From the NCBI RefSeq assembly GCF_004151485.1, contig NZ_SBFF01000007.1, positions 62,001 through 126,000 of the forward strand: a stretch of DNA of 64,000 nt. Reading direction: 5' to 3'. The translations under genes and the position numbers were made by a program. The notes under the pieces were generated by a model. The model worked only from the letters and a program-made list of their open reading frames with translations, had not been told where the DNA came from and did not search any database. Positions within the stretch are counted from its first letter, which is position 1; each line of letters starts with the position of its first letter. The DNA comes from Sphingosinicella sp. CPCC 101087 (GTDB lineage Bacteria; Pseudomonadota; Alphaproteobacteria; Sphingomonadales; Sphingomonadaceae). Of the stretch, positions 1 through 8,979 are shown piece after piece.

Positions 1-615
1 CCGTTCTACAGCGCCTTGCGGGCTGCAGCTCAGATGGTGTCTTACGAAGTCTCGATCGGATTCCTGCTCATCCCGGTGGTGCTGTGGGCCGGCTCGTTCA
101 ACCTGTCGGCGATCATCGCCGCGCAGCAGGGCCATGTTTTCGGCTTCCTGAATGGCTTCGGCTTCAACCCCTTGCTGTTCCCGCTGGCGGTGATCTTCCT
201 CATCTCCGCCATGGCCGAAACTGCCCGGGCGCCGTTCGACCTTACCGAAGCCGAAAGCGAACTCGTCGCCGGCTACCAGACCGAATATAGCTCGATGAGC
301 TTCGCGCTCTTCTGGCTCGGCGAATATGGCAACGTCCTGCTGATGTGCGGCATGACGGCGCTGCTCTTCTGGGGCGGATGGCTGCCCCCGGTCGACTGGG
401 CTCCGCTCTATTATGTGCCCGGGATCATCTGGTTCTTCGCCAAGATCTTCTTCTTCTTCTTCGTCTTCAGCTGGGTGAAGGCGACCGTGCCCCGCTTCCG
501 CTACGACCAGCTGATGCGCCTAGGCTGGAAGATCTTCCTGCCCATCTCGCTCATCTGGGTGTTCCTGGTGTCGGGATATCTGATGCTCCAACGCGACGGG
601 ATGCTGCCGTGGTAG
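1..615 (+). CDS. nuoH: NADH-quinone oxidoreductase subunit H (C-terminal part, 5' end outside window)
   Basis: The reading frame is open from base 1 and ends at TAG 613-615, giving 204 residues of what is normally a protein of about 340. The N-terminal part lies outside the window. NuoH is the membrane subunit of respiratory complex I that helps form the quinone-binding chamber next to the peripheral arm. The visible part begins with the conserved [12 protein letters not shown] stretch and contains the [21 protein letters not shown] region, a hallmark of NuoH loops facing the quinone site, followed by hydrophobic helices. It overlaps nuoI by 7 nt, which suggests coupled translation in the nuo operon. 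The family call is secure. Confidence 0.97.
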   Translation, partial: PFYSALRAAAQMVSYEVSIGFLLIPVVLWAGSFNLSAIIAAQQGHVFGFLNGFGFNPLLFPLAVIFLISAMAETARAPFDLTEAESELVAGYQTEYSSMSFALFWLGEYGNVLLMCGMTALLFWGGWLPPVDWAPLYYVPGIIWFFAKIFFFFFVFSWVKATVPRFRYDQLMRLGWKIFLPISLIWVFLVSGYLMLQRDGMLPW

Positions 616-1091
616 CTCACTACATCAAGTCCTTCACCCTCTGGGAGTTCGTCAAGGCGCACTGGCTGACGTTGAAATACTTCTTCAAGCCCAAGGCGAC
701 GATCAACTATCCCTACGAGAAGAACCCGATCTCGCCGCGGTTCCGGGGCGAGCATGCGCTGCGCCGCTACCCGAACGGCGAGGAGCGCTGCATCGCGTGC
801 AAGCTTTGCGAGGCGATCTGCCCGGCGCTCGCCATCACGATCGAGGCCGAGCCGCGGGAGGACGGCAGCCGCCGGACGACCCGCTACGACATCGACATGA
901 CCAAATGCATCTATTGCGGTCTGTGCCAGGAGGCCTGCCCGGTCGATGCGATCGTCGAGGGGCCAAACATGGATTTCTCGACCGAAACTCGCGAAGAGCT
1001 GATCTACGACAAGGCGAAGCTGCTTGAGAATGGCGACCGGTGGGAGCGCGCGCTTGCCGCGAACCTTGCCGCCGATGCGCCATACCGTTAA
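609..1091 (+). CDS. nuoI: NADH-quinone oxidoreductase subunit I, 2x[4Fe-4S]
   Basis: A 160-residue peripheral-arm subunit of complex I that carries two [4Fe-4S] clusters (N6a and N6b) passing electrons toward quinone. Two ferredoxin-type motifs are visible: [12 protein letters not shown] at about residues 58-69 and [12 protein letters not shown] at about 98-109. The start is GTG 609, overlapping the nuoH stop by 7 nt; the protein then begins at the family-typical [21 protein letters not shown] longer open frame upstream lies inside nuoH in another frame and lacks family similarity. A gap of about 145 nt containing a REP-like palindrome separates it from nuoJ, unlike the tightly packed genes further on. 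Confidence 0.96.
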   Translation: MVAHYIKSFTLWEFVKAHWLTLKYFFKPKATINYPYEKNPISPRFRGEHALRRYPNGEERCIACKLCEAICPALAITIEAEPREDGSRRTTRYDIDMTKCIYCGLCQEACPVDAIVEGPNMDFSTETREELIYDKAKLLENGDRWERALAANLAADAPYR

Positions 1092-1139
1092 TCGCGCCGA
1101 CAGAATCGAAGAGCCCCGAAGGTCCATGGCCCAGTTCAC

Positions 1140-1162
1140 CGTCATTCCCGCGCAAGCGGGAA
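1140..1162. repeat. REP-like palindrome, copy 1 (nuoI-nuoJ gap)
   Basis: TTCCCGC (1145-1151), loop GCAA, GCGGGAA (1156-1162), preceded by CGTCA. This is a perfect 7-bp stem with a GNRA tetraloop. It resembles the widespread proteobacterial CGTCATTCCCGCGnnAGCGGGAA palindrome and shares its layout with the copies at 2173, 8931, 20994 and 28521. Confidence 0.75.
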
Positions 1163-1235
1163 GCCAGACAGACTCAAGTCCGAGCGCCGAGTTCGCTTGG
1201 CCCCCTGCCGTCGCGGTGACGCGAGAGGTTTGCGC

Positions 1236-1850
1236 GTGATCCAGGTCTTCGTCTTCTACCTGTTCGCGGCCCTTGTCGTGGCTTCCGGCGTGATGACGAT
1301 CGGATCGCGCAACCCGGTGCACAGCGTGCTCTGGCTGATCCTCGCATTCTTCAACGCCGCGGGTCTGTTCCTGCTGATCGGCGCCGAGTTTCTCGCCTTC
1401 CTGCTGGTCATCGTCTATGTCGGTGCCGTCGCCGTCCTCTTCCTGTTCGTCGTGATGATGCTGGACGTCGACTTCGCCGCGCTGCGCGCCGGAATCGCAC
1501 GTTACTGGCCACTGGGCTTCGGCCTCGCCGGCGTCCTGCTCGTAGAGATCGTGCTGGCGGTGCTCGCCTGGAACGCGGGCGGCATCGAGACACCGGCGCG
1601 GGAAGCGGTGCAGGCGGCCGACGGACCTTCGAACATCGAAGCGCTCGGCCAGCTCCTCTACACCCGCTATCTGTTCATCTTCGAAGCGGCGGGCATCGTC
1701 CTCCTCGTTGCCATGATCGGCGCGATCGTCCTCACCCGCCGCCGCCGCTCGGACGTTCGTCCGCAAAACGTTTCCGAACAGGTCCGCCGTCGCCCCAAGG
1801 ATGCGGTTCGCCTGACCCAGCCGACAGTGGGGCAGGGGGTCGACCTATGA
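1236..1850 (+). CDS. nuoJ: NADH-quinone oxidoreductase subunit J
   Basis: A 204-residue membrane subunit of complex I with five predicted hydrophobic helices; NuoJ helix 3 belongs to the E-channel of the proton path. The conserved family core [20 protein letters not shown] sits at about residues 56-75. The chosen start is GTG 1236 (protein begins [14 protein letters not shown]), preceded by GAGAGG at 1223-1228. The frame stays open further upstream, but that extension ([11 protein letters not shown]) is not hydrophobic and does not look like NuoJ. The C-terminal tail from about residue 180 is basic and poorly conserved. Its TGA overlaps the nuoK ATG as ATGA. Confidence 0.95.
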   Translation: MIQVFVFYLFAALVVASGVMTIGSRNPVHSVLWLILAFFNAAGLFLLIGAEFLAFLLVIVYVGAVAVLFLFVVMMLDVDFAALRAGIARYWPLGFGLAGVLLVEIVLAVLAWNAGGIETPAREAVQAADGPSNIEALGQLLYTRYLFIFEAAGIVLLVAMIGAIVLTRRRRSDVRPQNVSEQVRRRPKDAVRLTQPTVGQGVDL

Positions 1851-2152
1851 TTGGCCTGGGGCACTATCTCGTCGTCGGGGGAATCCTGTTCGTGCTCGGC
1901 GTGCTCGGTATCTTCCTCAACCGGAAGAACGTCATCGTGATTCTGATGGCGATCGAGCTCATCCTGCTCAGCGTGAACATCAATCTCGTCGCCTTCTCCG
2001 CCTTTCAAGGCGACATGGTCGGCCAGGTGTTCGCGATGTTCGTGCTGACCGTCGCGGCGGCCGAGGCGGCAATCGGGCTTGCCATCCTCGTCATCTACTT
2101 CCGCAACCGCGGCACGATCGCCGTCGACGACATCCATCAGATGCGGGGGTGA
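1847..2152 (+). CDS. nuoK: NADH-quinone oxidoreductase subunit K
   Basis: A 101-residue, three-helix membrane subunit of complex I, the usual family length. It resembles the small MrpC-type antiporter subunit and carries conserved membrane glutamates, visible in the [16 protein letters not shown] segment and in AEAAIGLAI. The ATG overlaps the nuoJ stop by 4 nt (ATGA), so translation is probably coupled. About 120 nt follow before nuoL, containing a REP-like palindrome. Confidence 0.97.
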   Translation: MIGLGHYLVVGGILFVLGVLGIFLNRKNVIVILMAIELILLSVNINLVAFSAFQGDMVGQVFAMFVLTVAAAEAAIGLAILVIYFRNRGTIAVDDIHQMRG

Positions 2153-2172
2153 GCAGGATGACAGACCTCCTC

Positions 2173-2200
2173 GTCATGCCGGCCCAGGCCGGCATCCAGG
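2173..2200. repeat. REP-like palindrome, copy 2 (nuoK-nuoL gap)
   Basis: ATGCCGGC (2176-2183), loop CCAG, GCCGGCAT (2188-2195), preceded by CGTC and followed by CCAGG. This is a perfect 8-bp stem. The flanks CGTCAT and ATCCAGG match the general layout of copy 1, but the arms are GCCGGC instead of CCCGC. Confidence 0.7.
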
Positions 2201-2273
2201 CCGATCATGCGAAGACTGGCAGCGGTGAAGGATCCGCCCGGTCCCGCGTCGTTGCCGGAGTGACGGTGAAGCC

Positions 2274-4340
2274 ATGATCCAGGCTATCGTCTTCCTTCCG
2301 CTCGCCGCGGCGCTCGTCGCCGGTCTCGGCAACCGGATGATCGGCAATTTCGCCGCCAAGCTGGTCACCACCGCCGCATTGTTCGTGTCGATGTTCCTGT
2401 CCTGGCCGATCTTCATCGGCTTCATGGCCGGGACCGAGCAGAGCGCGCTCCATCCGGTTCTGAACTGGATAAGCTCGGGCGACCTCCAGGTCGATTGGGC
2501 GCTGAGGGTGGACGCGCTCACGTCGGTGATGCTGGTGGTGGTTACCACCGTCTCGGCGCTCGTTCACCTCTACAGCTGGGGCTATATGGCGGAGGACGAC
2601 AGCCAGCCCCGCTTCTTCGCCTATCTGTCGCTCTTCACCTTCGCGATGCTGATGCTGGTGACCGCCGACAATCTGGTCCAGATGTTCTTCGGGTGGGAAG
2701 GCGTCGGCCTGGCATCCTACCTGCTGATCGGCTTCTGGTACCACAAGCCCTCGGCCAACGCGGCGGCGATGAAGGCGTTCGTCGTCAACCGGGTCGGCGA
2801 TTTCGGCTTCTCGCTCGGCATCTTCGCGACGTTCCTCGTGTTCGGCACCGTCTCCATTCCGGAGATACTCGAGGCCGCGCCCGGCATGACCGGATCGACG
2901 ATCGGCTTCCTGGGCATGCGCCTCGACACCATGACCCTTATCTGCATCCTCTTGTTCATCGGTGCCTGCGGCAAGTCGGCCCAGCTCGGCCTGCACACCT
3001 GGCTGCCCGATGCGATGGAGGGTCCGACTCCGGTCTCCGCCTTGATCCATGCCGCGACGATGGTCACCGCCGGCGTGTTCATGGTCTGCCGGCTGTCGCC
3101 GATGTTCGAGACCAGCGACATCGCCTTGACCGTGGTCACGGTGGTCGGCGCCGCCACCGCCCTGTTCGCAGCCACGGTCGGCACCGTTCAGAACGACATC
3201 AAGCGCGTGATCGCTTATTCGACCTGCTCGCAGCTGGGCTACATGTTCTTCGCCGCCGGGGTCGGCGCCTATGGCGCGGCGATGTTCCACCTCTTCACCC
3301 ACGCCTTCTTCAAGGCACTCCTGTTCCTCGGCGCCGGCAGCGTCATCCACGCCATGCACCACGAGCAGGACATGCGTTTCTACGGGGCGCTTCGGAGGGA
3401 GATCCCGATCACCTTCTGGGCGATGACGATTGGTACGCTGGCGATCACCGGTGTCGGTATCATCCAGGTCGCTGGCCTGCCGAGCATCGGCTTTGCGGGC
3501 TTCTTTTCGAAGGACGCGATCATCGAGAGCGCCTTCGCGAGCGGCACGACCGTCGGCGGCCTGGCCTTCGCCGTTGGAGTCTTCGCCGCCTTGCTCACCA
3601 GTTTCTACAGCTGGCGGCTGGTCTTTCTCACCTTCTTCGGCAAGGCGCGCTGGGCACAGTCCGAGCATATCCAGCATGCGCTGCACGGCGACCATCACGA
3701 TCATCCCGATGACGAGGATGCGGGTCATGACTCGCGCCCGCACGAGGCCTCGCCCCACCAGGTGGCGACCGGGACCGGCGGCTACCACCCGCACGAAAGC
3801 CCCTGGACGATGCTCGTGCCGCTCGCTGTGCTGTCGCTCGGCGCGATCGCGGCGGGCATGGTCTTCCACCACGCCTTCATCGACGTGGAGGAGGGCGCGC
3901 ATTTCTGGGCAGGCAGCATCGCCTTCGACGCGCACCTTATGCACGAGATCCATGAAGTTCCGCTCTGGGTGAAGCTATCGCCCGCGGGGGCCATGCTGAT
4001 CGGCCTGTTCGTCGCCTGGCAGGCCTATATCCGCAACCCGTCGCTGCCGGGACGCTTCGTCGCCCATGCAGGGCTCCTGCACAGCTTCCTCTACAACAAG
4101 TGGTATTTCGACGAGCTCTATCAGATCGTCTTCATCCGGCCCTCGGTCTGGCTCGGCCGCGTGCTCTGGAAGCGAGGCGATGAAGGCATGATCGACCGCT
4201 TCGGTCCCGACGGCGCCGCAGCCGCGGTCATGGCCGGCACGCGGATCACCGCGCGGATCCAGACCGGCTATCTTTACACCTACGCGCTGGTGATGCTGAT
4301 CGGCGTCGCCGCCGCGACCACCTGGGCGATGGCGCAGTGA
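2274..4340 (+). CDS. nuoL: NADH-quinone oxidoreductase subunit L
   Basis: A 688-residue antiporter-like proton-pumping subunit of complex I with about 14-16 membrane segments and the long lateral helix at the C-terminus. Family hallmarks are [18 protein letters not shown] (about 141-158), the [27 protein letters not shown] region (about 238-264) and [18 protein letters not shown] His/Asp-rich soluble loop occupies about residues 463-505, between the antiporter core and the C-terminal helices. The ATG at 2274 closely follows GGTGAAGCC. The stop overlaps or abuts nuoM. Confidence 0.97.
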   Translation: MIQAIVFLPLAAALVAGLGNRMIGNFAAKLVTTAALFVSMFLSWPIFIGFMAGTEQSALHPVLNWISSGDLQVDWALRVDALTSVMLVVVTTVSALVHLYSWGYMAEDDSQPRFFAYLSLFTFAMLMLVTADNLVQMFFGWEGVGLASYLLIGFWYHKPSANAAAMKAFVVNRVGDFGFSLGIFATFLVFGTVSIPEILEAAPGMTGSTIGFLGMRLDTMTLICILLFIGACGKSAQLGLHTWLPDAMEGPTPVSALIHAATMVTAGVFMVCRLSPMFETSDIALTVVTVVGAATALFAATVGTVQNDIKRVIAYSTCSQLGYMFFAAGVGAYGAAMFHLFTHAFFKALLFLGAGSVIHAMHHEQDMRFYGALRREIPITFWAMTIGTLAITGVGIIQVAGLPSIGFAGFFSKDAIIESAFASGTTVGGLAFAVGVFAALLTSFYSWRLVFLTFFGKARWAQSEHIQHALHGDHHDHPDDEDAGHDSRPHEASPHQVATGTGGYHPHESPWTMLVPLAVLSLGAIAAGMVFHHAFIDVEEGAHFWAGSIAFDAHLMHEIHEVPLWVKLSPAGAMLIGLFVAWQAYIRNPSLPGRFVAHAGLLHSFLYNKWYFDELYQIVFIRPSVWLGRVLWKRGDEGMIDRFGPDGAAAAVMAGTRITARIQTGYLYTYALVMLIGVAAATTWAMAQ

Positions 4341-4342
4341 CG

Positions 4343-5878
4343 ATGGCCGACTTCCCGATCCTCTCGGCAATTCTCGCTCTGCCTTTGCTTGGTGCCGTGG
4401 CCTGCCTCGTCGCCGGCGCGGGCACGGCGCGCTGGATCGCGCTTGCCACCACGCTCGCTACGTTCGCGCTCAGCATCGGCCTGTGGGCGACCTTCGAAAT
4501 TGGCGGAGCCCAGTGGCAGTTCGCGGAGAACGCCAATTTGTTCGGCGACTTCTCCTGGGCGCTCGGTATCGACGGCATCGCCCTGATGCTGATCGTGCTG
4601 ACGGCCTTCCTCATGCCGATCTGCATCGGCGCTTCCTGGACCGCGATCACCGAGCGCGTTCAGGAATATATGGCCGCCTTCCTGTTCATGGAGACGCTGA
4701 TGCTCGGCGTCTTCATGGCGCAGGACATCTTCCTCTTCTACATCTTCTTCGAGGCTGGCCTGATCCCGATGTATCTCATCATCGGCATCTGGGGCGGCAA
4801 GGACCGCATCTACGCCGCCTACAAGTTCTTCCTGTACACCTTGCTCGGCTCGGTGCTGATGCTGATCGCCATGCTCTGGATGGTGAACCATGCCGGCACG
4901 ACCTTCATTCCCGAGCTTCTGGTCACCGATTTCCCGCCGGAGGCCCAGACGTGGCTCTGGCTTGCCTTCTTCGCCAGCTTCGCGGTCAAGATGCCGATGT
5001 GGCCGGTTCACACCTGGTTGCCCGACGCGCACGTCCAGGCGCCGACCGCGGGCTCCGTCATCCTCGCCGGCGTCCTGCTGAAGATGGGCGGCTACGGCTT
5101 CGTCCGCTTCTCGCTGCCGATGTTCCCCGAAGCCTCGGCCCAGCTCATCTGGGTCATCTTCGGCCTGTCCATGGTCGCCGTGGTCTACACATCGCTGGTC
5201 GCTTTGGTGCAGCAGGACATGAAGAAGCTGATCGCTTATTCGTCCGTCGCTCACATGGCCTTCGTCACCATCGGCCTGTTCGCCTTCAACCGGCAGGGCA
5301 TCGAAGGCGGGCTGATCGTGATGCTGTCGCACGGCCTGGTCTCCGGCGCGCTCTTCCTGTGCGTCGGCGTGGTCTACGATCGGCTGCACACCCGCGACAT
5401 CGATCGCTACGGCGGCCTGTCCAACAACATGCCGGCTTACTCCCTGCTGTTCCTGGTATTCACCATGGCGGCGGTCGGCCTTCCTGGCACCAGCGGCTTC
5501 GTCGGCGAGTTCCTGAGCCTCGTCGGCGCCTACGAGATCAACAGCTGGGTCGGCGCCGTGGCTACCACCGGCATCATCCTCGGCGCGGCCTACATGCTCT
5601 GGCTCTACTGGCGCATATCGTTCGGCACCGCGCGGACGGCAGAGGCCGCAGCGCTTCCGGACCTGTCGAAGCGCGAGCTGGCCCTGCTTGCCCCTATCGC
5701 CGCGGCGGTCTTCTGGATGGGCATCTATCCGGAGAGCTTCATGGCGCCGATGCGCCAGGACGTGTCGGTCCTGCTCGCCCGGATCGAGCGCGCCGCGCCC
5801 GAGAGCGATGCGCGGGTCACCAGGGGCGAGCCGACCCAGGCGGCCGAGCCGCATGCAGCGGCGGGGGAGGGGCACTGA
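4343..5878 (+). CDS. nuoM: NADH-quinone oxidoreductase subunit M
   Basis: A 511-residue antiporter-like proton-pumping subunit of complex I. The conserved FFEAGLIPMYLIIGIWGG, KMPMWPVHTWLPDAHVQAPT and KKLIAYSSVAHMAFV segments contain the TM5 Glu and the TM7/TM8 Lys/His residues of the proton path. ATG 4343 is preferred; an in-frame GTG at 4337 would overlap the nuoL TGA by 4 nt and is a plausible alternative. The C-terminal tail (about 485-511) is a non-conserved acidic and Ala/His-rich stretch. A 37-nt gap separates it from nuoN. Confidence 0.96.
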   Translation: MADFPILSAILALPLLGAVACLVAGAGTARWIALATTLATFALSIGLWATFEIGGAQWQFAENANLFGDFSWALGIDGIALMLIVLTAFLMPICIGASWTAITERVQEYMAAFLFMETLMLGVFMAQDIFLFYIFFEAGLIPMYLIIGIWGGKDRIYAAYKFFLYTLLGSVLMLIAMLWMVNHAGTTFIPELLVTDFPPEAQTWLWLAFFASFAVKMPMWPVHTWLPDAHVQAPTAGSVILAGVLLKMGGYGFVRFSLPMFPEASAQLIWVIFGLSMVAVVYTSLVALVQQDMKKLIAYSSVAHMAFVTIGLFAFNRQGIEGGLIVMLSHGLVSGALFLCVGVVYDRLHTRDIDRYGGLSNNMPAYSLLFLVFTMAAVGLPGTSGFVGEFLSLVGAYEINSWVGAVATTGIILGAAYMLWLYWRISFGTARTAEAAALPDLSKRELALLAPIAAAVFWMGIYPESFMAPMRQDVSVLLARIERAAPESDARVTRGEPTQAAEPHAAAGEGH

Positions 5879-5915
5879 TGCACCCGATTCCCGAGCGTCC
5901 CGAGGGTAGGCACTG

Positions 5916-7352
5916 ATGGCGAACGATTTCCTTCTCATCCTCCCCGAGGAGATCATCTGCGTCGCCGCCCTGGCGCTGATGCTTGCCGCCGCCTGGGCGG
6001 GCGATCGCGCCGCGCCGGTACTGACCTGGCTCGCCGTGGTCGCGCTCGCCGTGGCGGCTTTCTTCCTGCCGGGAATCCAGGGTACGGGCGGCGAAGCCTT
6101 CGGCGGCCTGTTCGTCGCGGATGGCTTTGCCGCTTTCGCGAAGGTGGTCATGTTTGCGGGGGCCGCAGTCTCCCTGCTGATGGCGATGAGCTGGTTCGGC
6201 CGCGACCGTGACTATCGCGCCGAATATCCGGTCCTGATCCTCTTTTCGGTGCTCGGCATGTCGATCATGGTCTCGGCCACCGACCTGCTCACGCTCTATG
6301 TCGGCCTCGAGCTGCAGAGCCTCGCCGCCTACGTGCTCGCTTCATTCCAGCGGACCGACACCCGTTCCGCCGAAGCGGGCCTCAAATATTTCGTCTTGGG
6401 CTCTTTGGCCTCGGGCATCCTGCTGTACGGCATTTCCCTGCTCTACGGCTTCACCGGTACCACGATGTTCGACGGGGTGGCGGCTGCGCTGGGTACGGAC
6501 GGGGTATCGCAGGGCGAACTTTTCGGGCTGGTCTTCGTCTTCGCCGGGTTGGCGTTCAAGATTTCGGCGGTCCCGTTCCATATGTGGACGCCGGACGTCT
6601 ACGAAGGCGCGCCGACCCCGGTCACGGCCTTCTTCGCCTCGGCGCCGAAAGTGGCCGCGGTGGCCCTGCTCGTGCGGGTCGCGGTCGAAGCGATGGGGCC
6701 GGCAACCGACAGCTGGCGGCAGATCATCATCTTCATGGCGCTCGCTTCGACGGTGCTCGGCGGCGTCGCTGCGATCGGGCAGCGCAACATCAAGCGGCTG
6801 CTCGCCTACAGCTCGATCAACAATGTCGGCTTTGCCCTGGTCGGCCTCGCCGCCGGTACGGCGGAAGGCGTCGCAGCGGTCCTGTTCTACATGACGGTCT
6901 ATGTCGCGATGACGCTCGGCGCCTTCCTTGTCGTCCAGCGGATGCGCGGTGCCGATGATCAGCCGGTCGAGCTGATCGCCTCGCTCGGCGGACTGTCGCG
7001 GACGCGGCCGATGCTGGCGCTGGCGATGGCCATCTTCATGTTCAGCCTCGCCGGGATCCCCCCTCTGTTCGGCTTCTGGCCGAAATTCGTCGTGTTCAAT
7101 GCGGCGGTCGCGGCGGACCTCACCTGGCTGGCGGCGGTGGCGATCGCCACGTCGGTGATCAGCGCCTTCTACTACATCATGATCGTCAAGCTGATCTATT
7201 TCGACGAGCCCGCGCCCGCGTTCGCGGCGACGCGCGAGCCAGTCGGAGCCGGCCTTATCCTCGCTTCGGCGCTCTTCGTGTCGCCGATCGGCTATCTCTT
7301 CATTCCCGCGCTCGATCGGGCGACGCTGCTGGCGGCGTCGACGCTCTTCTGA
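5916..7352 (+). CDS. nuoN: NADH-quinone oxidoreductase subunit N
   Basis: A 478-residue antiporter-like subunit of complex I and the last nuo gene of this operon. The family patterns LYVGLELQSLAAYVLASFQR (about 126-145), FKISAVPFHMWTPDVYEGAPTPVTAF and NIKRLLAYSSINNVGFAL contain the conserved Glu, Lys and His proton-channel residues. The gene starts at ATG 5916. Its TGA (7350-7352) overlaps the first codons of birA, which follows with no intergenic space. Confidence 0.96.
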   Translation: MANDFLLILPEEIICVAALALMLAAAWAGDRAAPVLTWLAVVALAVAAFFLPGIQGTGGEAFGGLFVADGFAAFAKVVMFAGAAVSLLMAMSWFGRDRDYRAEYPVLILFSVLGMSIMVSATDLLTLYVGLELQSLAAYVLASFQRTDTRSAEAGLKYFVLGSLASGILLYGISLLYGFTGTTMFDGVAAALGTDGVSQGELFGLVFVFAGLAFKISAVPFHMWTPDVYEGAPTPVTAFFASAPKVAAVALLVRVAVEAMGPATDSWRQIIIFMALASTVLGGVAAIGQRNIKRLLAYSSINNVGFALVGLAAGTAEGVAAVLFYMTVYVAMTLGAFLVVQRMRGADDQPVELIASLGGLSRTRPMLALAMAIFMFSLAGIPPLFGFWPKFVVFNAAVAADLTWLAAVAIATSVISAFYYIMIVKLIYFDEPAPAFAATREPVGAGLILASALFVSPIGYLFIPALDRATLLAASTLF

Positions 7353-8032
7353 TCCGCACGGTTGCCGAGACCGGCTCGACCAACGACGACCTCGCCGCCC
7401 TGGCGCGCGAAGGCGTGGCGGAAGGGACCTGGCTCCGGGCGGATCGGCAAACCGGGGGCAAGGGCCGGCAGGGCAGGGCCTGGATGTCCCCGCCCGGCAA
7501 CCTCTACGCCAGCACGCTTGTGCGGCTACAGCCCGGGGACCCACCGGCCGCGACGCTTGCCTTGGCCGCCGCGATCGCGCTGCACGAAGTCGCGTCCTTC
7601 CATGCCGGCGGGCTGAGCCTCAAGTGGCCGAACGATCTGCTTGCGAGCGGCGCGAAGGTGGCCGGCATCCTGCTCGAGCGGGAAGGCGAGGCAGTGGTCA
7701 TCGGGTTCGGCGTGAACCTCGCCGCCCATCCCGATCTTCCCGACCGCCCGTCCACCAGCCTCGCGGCGCTTGCCGGCACGGTACCCGATCCGGCCGGCTT
7801 CCTGGAAATGCTGGCTGAGTCCTTCGCCCGCTGGCTGATGCGGTGGCGGCAGGACGGTGTGGCGGCGATCCGCCGGCGCTGGCTCGAAGCGGCGCATCCG
7901 ATCGGAACCGCGCTCGCCACGTCCGAAGGGGCCGGCTTGTTCGAAGGCCTTGACGAAGCGGGCGCCCTCAGGCTGCGTCTCGCCGACGGGAGCATCCGCA
8001 CCATCCACGCGGGCGACGTCTTCCTGATCTGA
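7349..8032 (+). CDS. birA: Biotin--[acetyl-CoA-carboxylase] ligase, non-canonical start
   Basis: The enzyme activates biotin to biotinyl-AMP and attaches it to the BCCP subunit of acetyl-CoA carboxylase. Seen here are the N-terminal ETGSTNDD motif (7367-7390), the biotinyl-AMP loop GGKGRQGR (7454-7477), LKWPNDLL with the catalytic-region Lys, GFGVNL, and a small C-terminal domain ending at TGA 8032. There is no N-terminal DNA-binding domain, so this is a monofunctional ligase of about 227 residues. The first standard start codon in frame is GTG 7415, which would remove the conserved ETGSTN motif. No ATG, GTG or TTG occurs in frame between 6958 and 7415. CTG 7349, overlapping the nuoN stop as CTGA, is the best position for the true start, probably by translational coupling. 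Confidence 0.9.
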   Translation: MIRTVAETGSTNDDLAALAREGVAEGTWLRADRQTGGKGRQGRAWMSPPGNLYASTLVRLQPGDPPAATLALAAAIALHEVASFHAGGLSLKWPNDLLASGAKVAGILLEREGEAVVIGFGVNLAAHPDLPDRPSTSLAALAGTVPDPAGFLEMLAESFARWLMRWRQDGVAAIRRRWLEAAHPIGTALATSEGAGLFEGLDEAGALRLRLADGSIRTIHAGDVFLI

Positions 8033-8109
8033 GCCTTCGCCTTGTCCGCCCGGGGGGTGCAATCGGCAGGTTCGCTTGATAACCAGCAATGTTTGAAGGG
8101 AGAGCGAGG

Positions 8110-8829
8110 ATGCGCCTGCCGATGGTGGCTGTCTTGGCCTCCGGCCTTCTGGCCGGATGCGCCGGCAACCTGGCCGACTATGTCGGGCCGCGCACCGACA
8201 TCGTCTCGCCGCAGCTTGCGCGCTACGGTTTCGCTCCCGAGGAGATGCAGTGCGTCTCGCAACGCCTCGCGGCCGGGCTGACGCCGCTTCAGCTGCGCCA
8301 GCTCGTCCGCTTTGCCGGTGCCGTCAACCAGGGCTATTACGACCCGGCGCGGCTCACGCCTCGCGATCTCGCTCATGTCGCCTCCACGATGGAGGATCCT
8401 CAGATACGCCTCGAACTCGACCGGGCCACCCAGAGCTGCGGGGCCGGCATCGTGACCGTCGAGGCCCCGCCGCCGACCTCGGCGCCTGCCGGGCCGAGCG
8501 CAGCGCCCCGGCCGCCCACCTGGCTCAATCTCGGCGCCGCGCCGACCGGCCAGTCGATCGCCGTCGACGCCGCCACCCTGGTTCAGGAGGGGAATGTGCG
8601 CCGTGCCTGGGTGCGGCTCACCAATCCCGACGAGACCGCGCCGACCGATGTGTCCTACCTCCTGGTGATGGACTGTGCCGGCCGCACGTTGGAGGCGCTG
8701 GCTCACCGCCGTCAGGACGCCGCCGGTGCCGTCACCGAATATCACGAATATGCGCGCGACGCCGAAGGACCGGTCCCGATCGAAGGCGGAACGGTGATGG
8801 AGATCGCCTATCTGGCGTTATGCACCTGA
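8110..8829 (+). CDS. Predicted lipoprotein of unknown function
   Basis: A 239-residue protein with a clear lipoprotein signal: a short basic-hydrophobic start (MRLPMVAVLASG) followed by the lipobox LLAGC, with the lipidated Cys at residue 17. ATG 8110 is preceded by GGGAGAGCGAGG. An upstream in-frame ATG (8089) would place seven charged or polar residues before the signal and is less likely. The body has a helical N-terminal half (about 35-115), a Pro/Ala-rich linker (about 118-140) and a beta-rich C-terminal half (about 142-239). I do not recognise the family. It follows birA on the same strand by 77 nt and may be co-transcribed or independent. Confidence 0.82.
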   Translation: MRLPMVAVLASGLLAGCAGNLADYVGPRTDIVSPQLARYGFAPEEMQCVSQRLAAGLTPLQLRQLVRFAGAVNQGYYDPARLTPRDLAHVASTMEDPQIRLELDRATQSCGAGIVTVEAPPPTSAPAGPSAAPRPPTWLNLGAAPTGQSIAVDAATLVQEGNVRRAWVRLTNPDETAPTDVSYLLVMDCAGRTLEALAHRRQDAAGAVTEYHEYARDAEGPVPIEGGTVMEIAYLALCT

Positions 8830-8930
8830 TCCGAGCGAAGGCTGGAGCCCAAGCCGACTCGTCGCCTGCCGAGACCGAACCGATGCGCCAAGCCTGATCT
8901 ACGCACCTCACGAAATGCCGCCACGTCCGC

Positions 8931-8958
8931 TTGGATGCCGGCCTTCGTCGGCATGACG
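8931..8958. repeat. REP-like palindrome, copy 3 (inverted orientation)
   Basis: ATGCCGGC (8935-8942), loop CTTC, GTCGGCAT (8947-8954), then GACGA. On the minus strand this reads CGTCATGCCGAC...GCCGGCATCCAAG, matching the layout of copy 2. One arm position is a wobble or mismatch. It lies between the convergent lipoprotein gene and the minus-strand coiled-coil gene. Confidence 0.65.
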
Positions 8959-8979
8959 AAGATTGGAAGGCGGCGGGGC

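Noticed and set aside
2205-6151. Long minus-strand open frames opposite nuoL and nuoM
   Set aside because: Antisense shadows of high-GC genes; the plus strand encodes clear complex I subunits.
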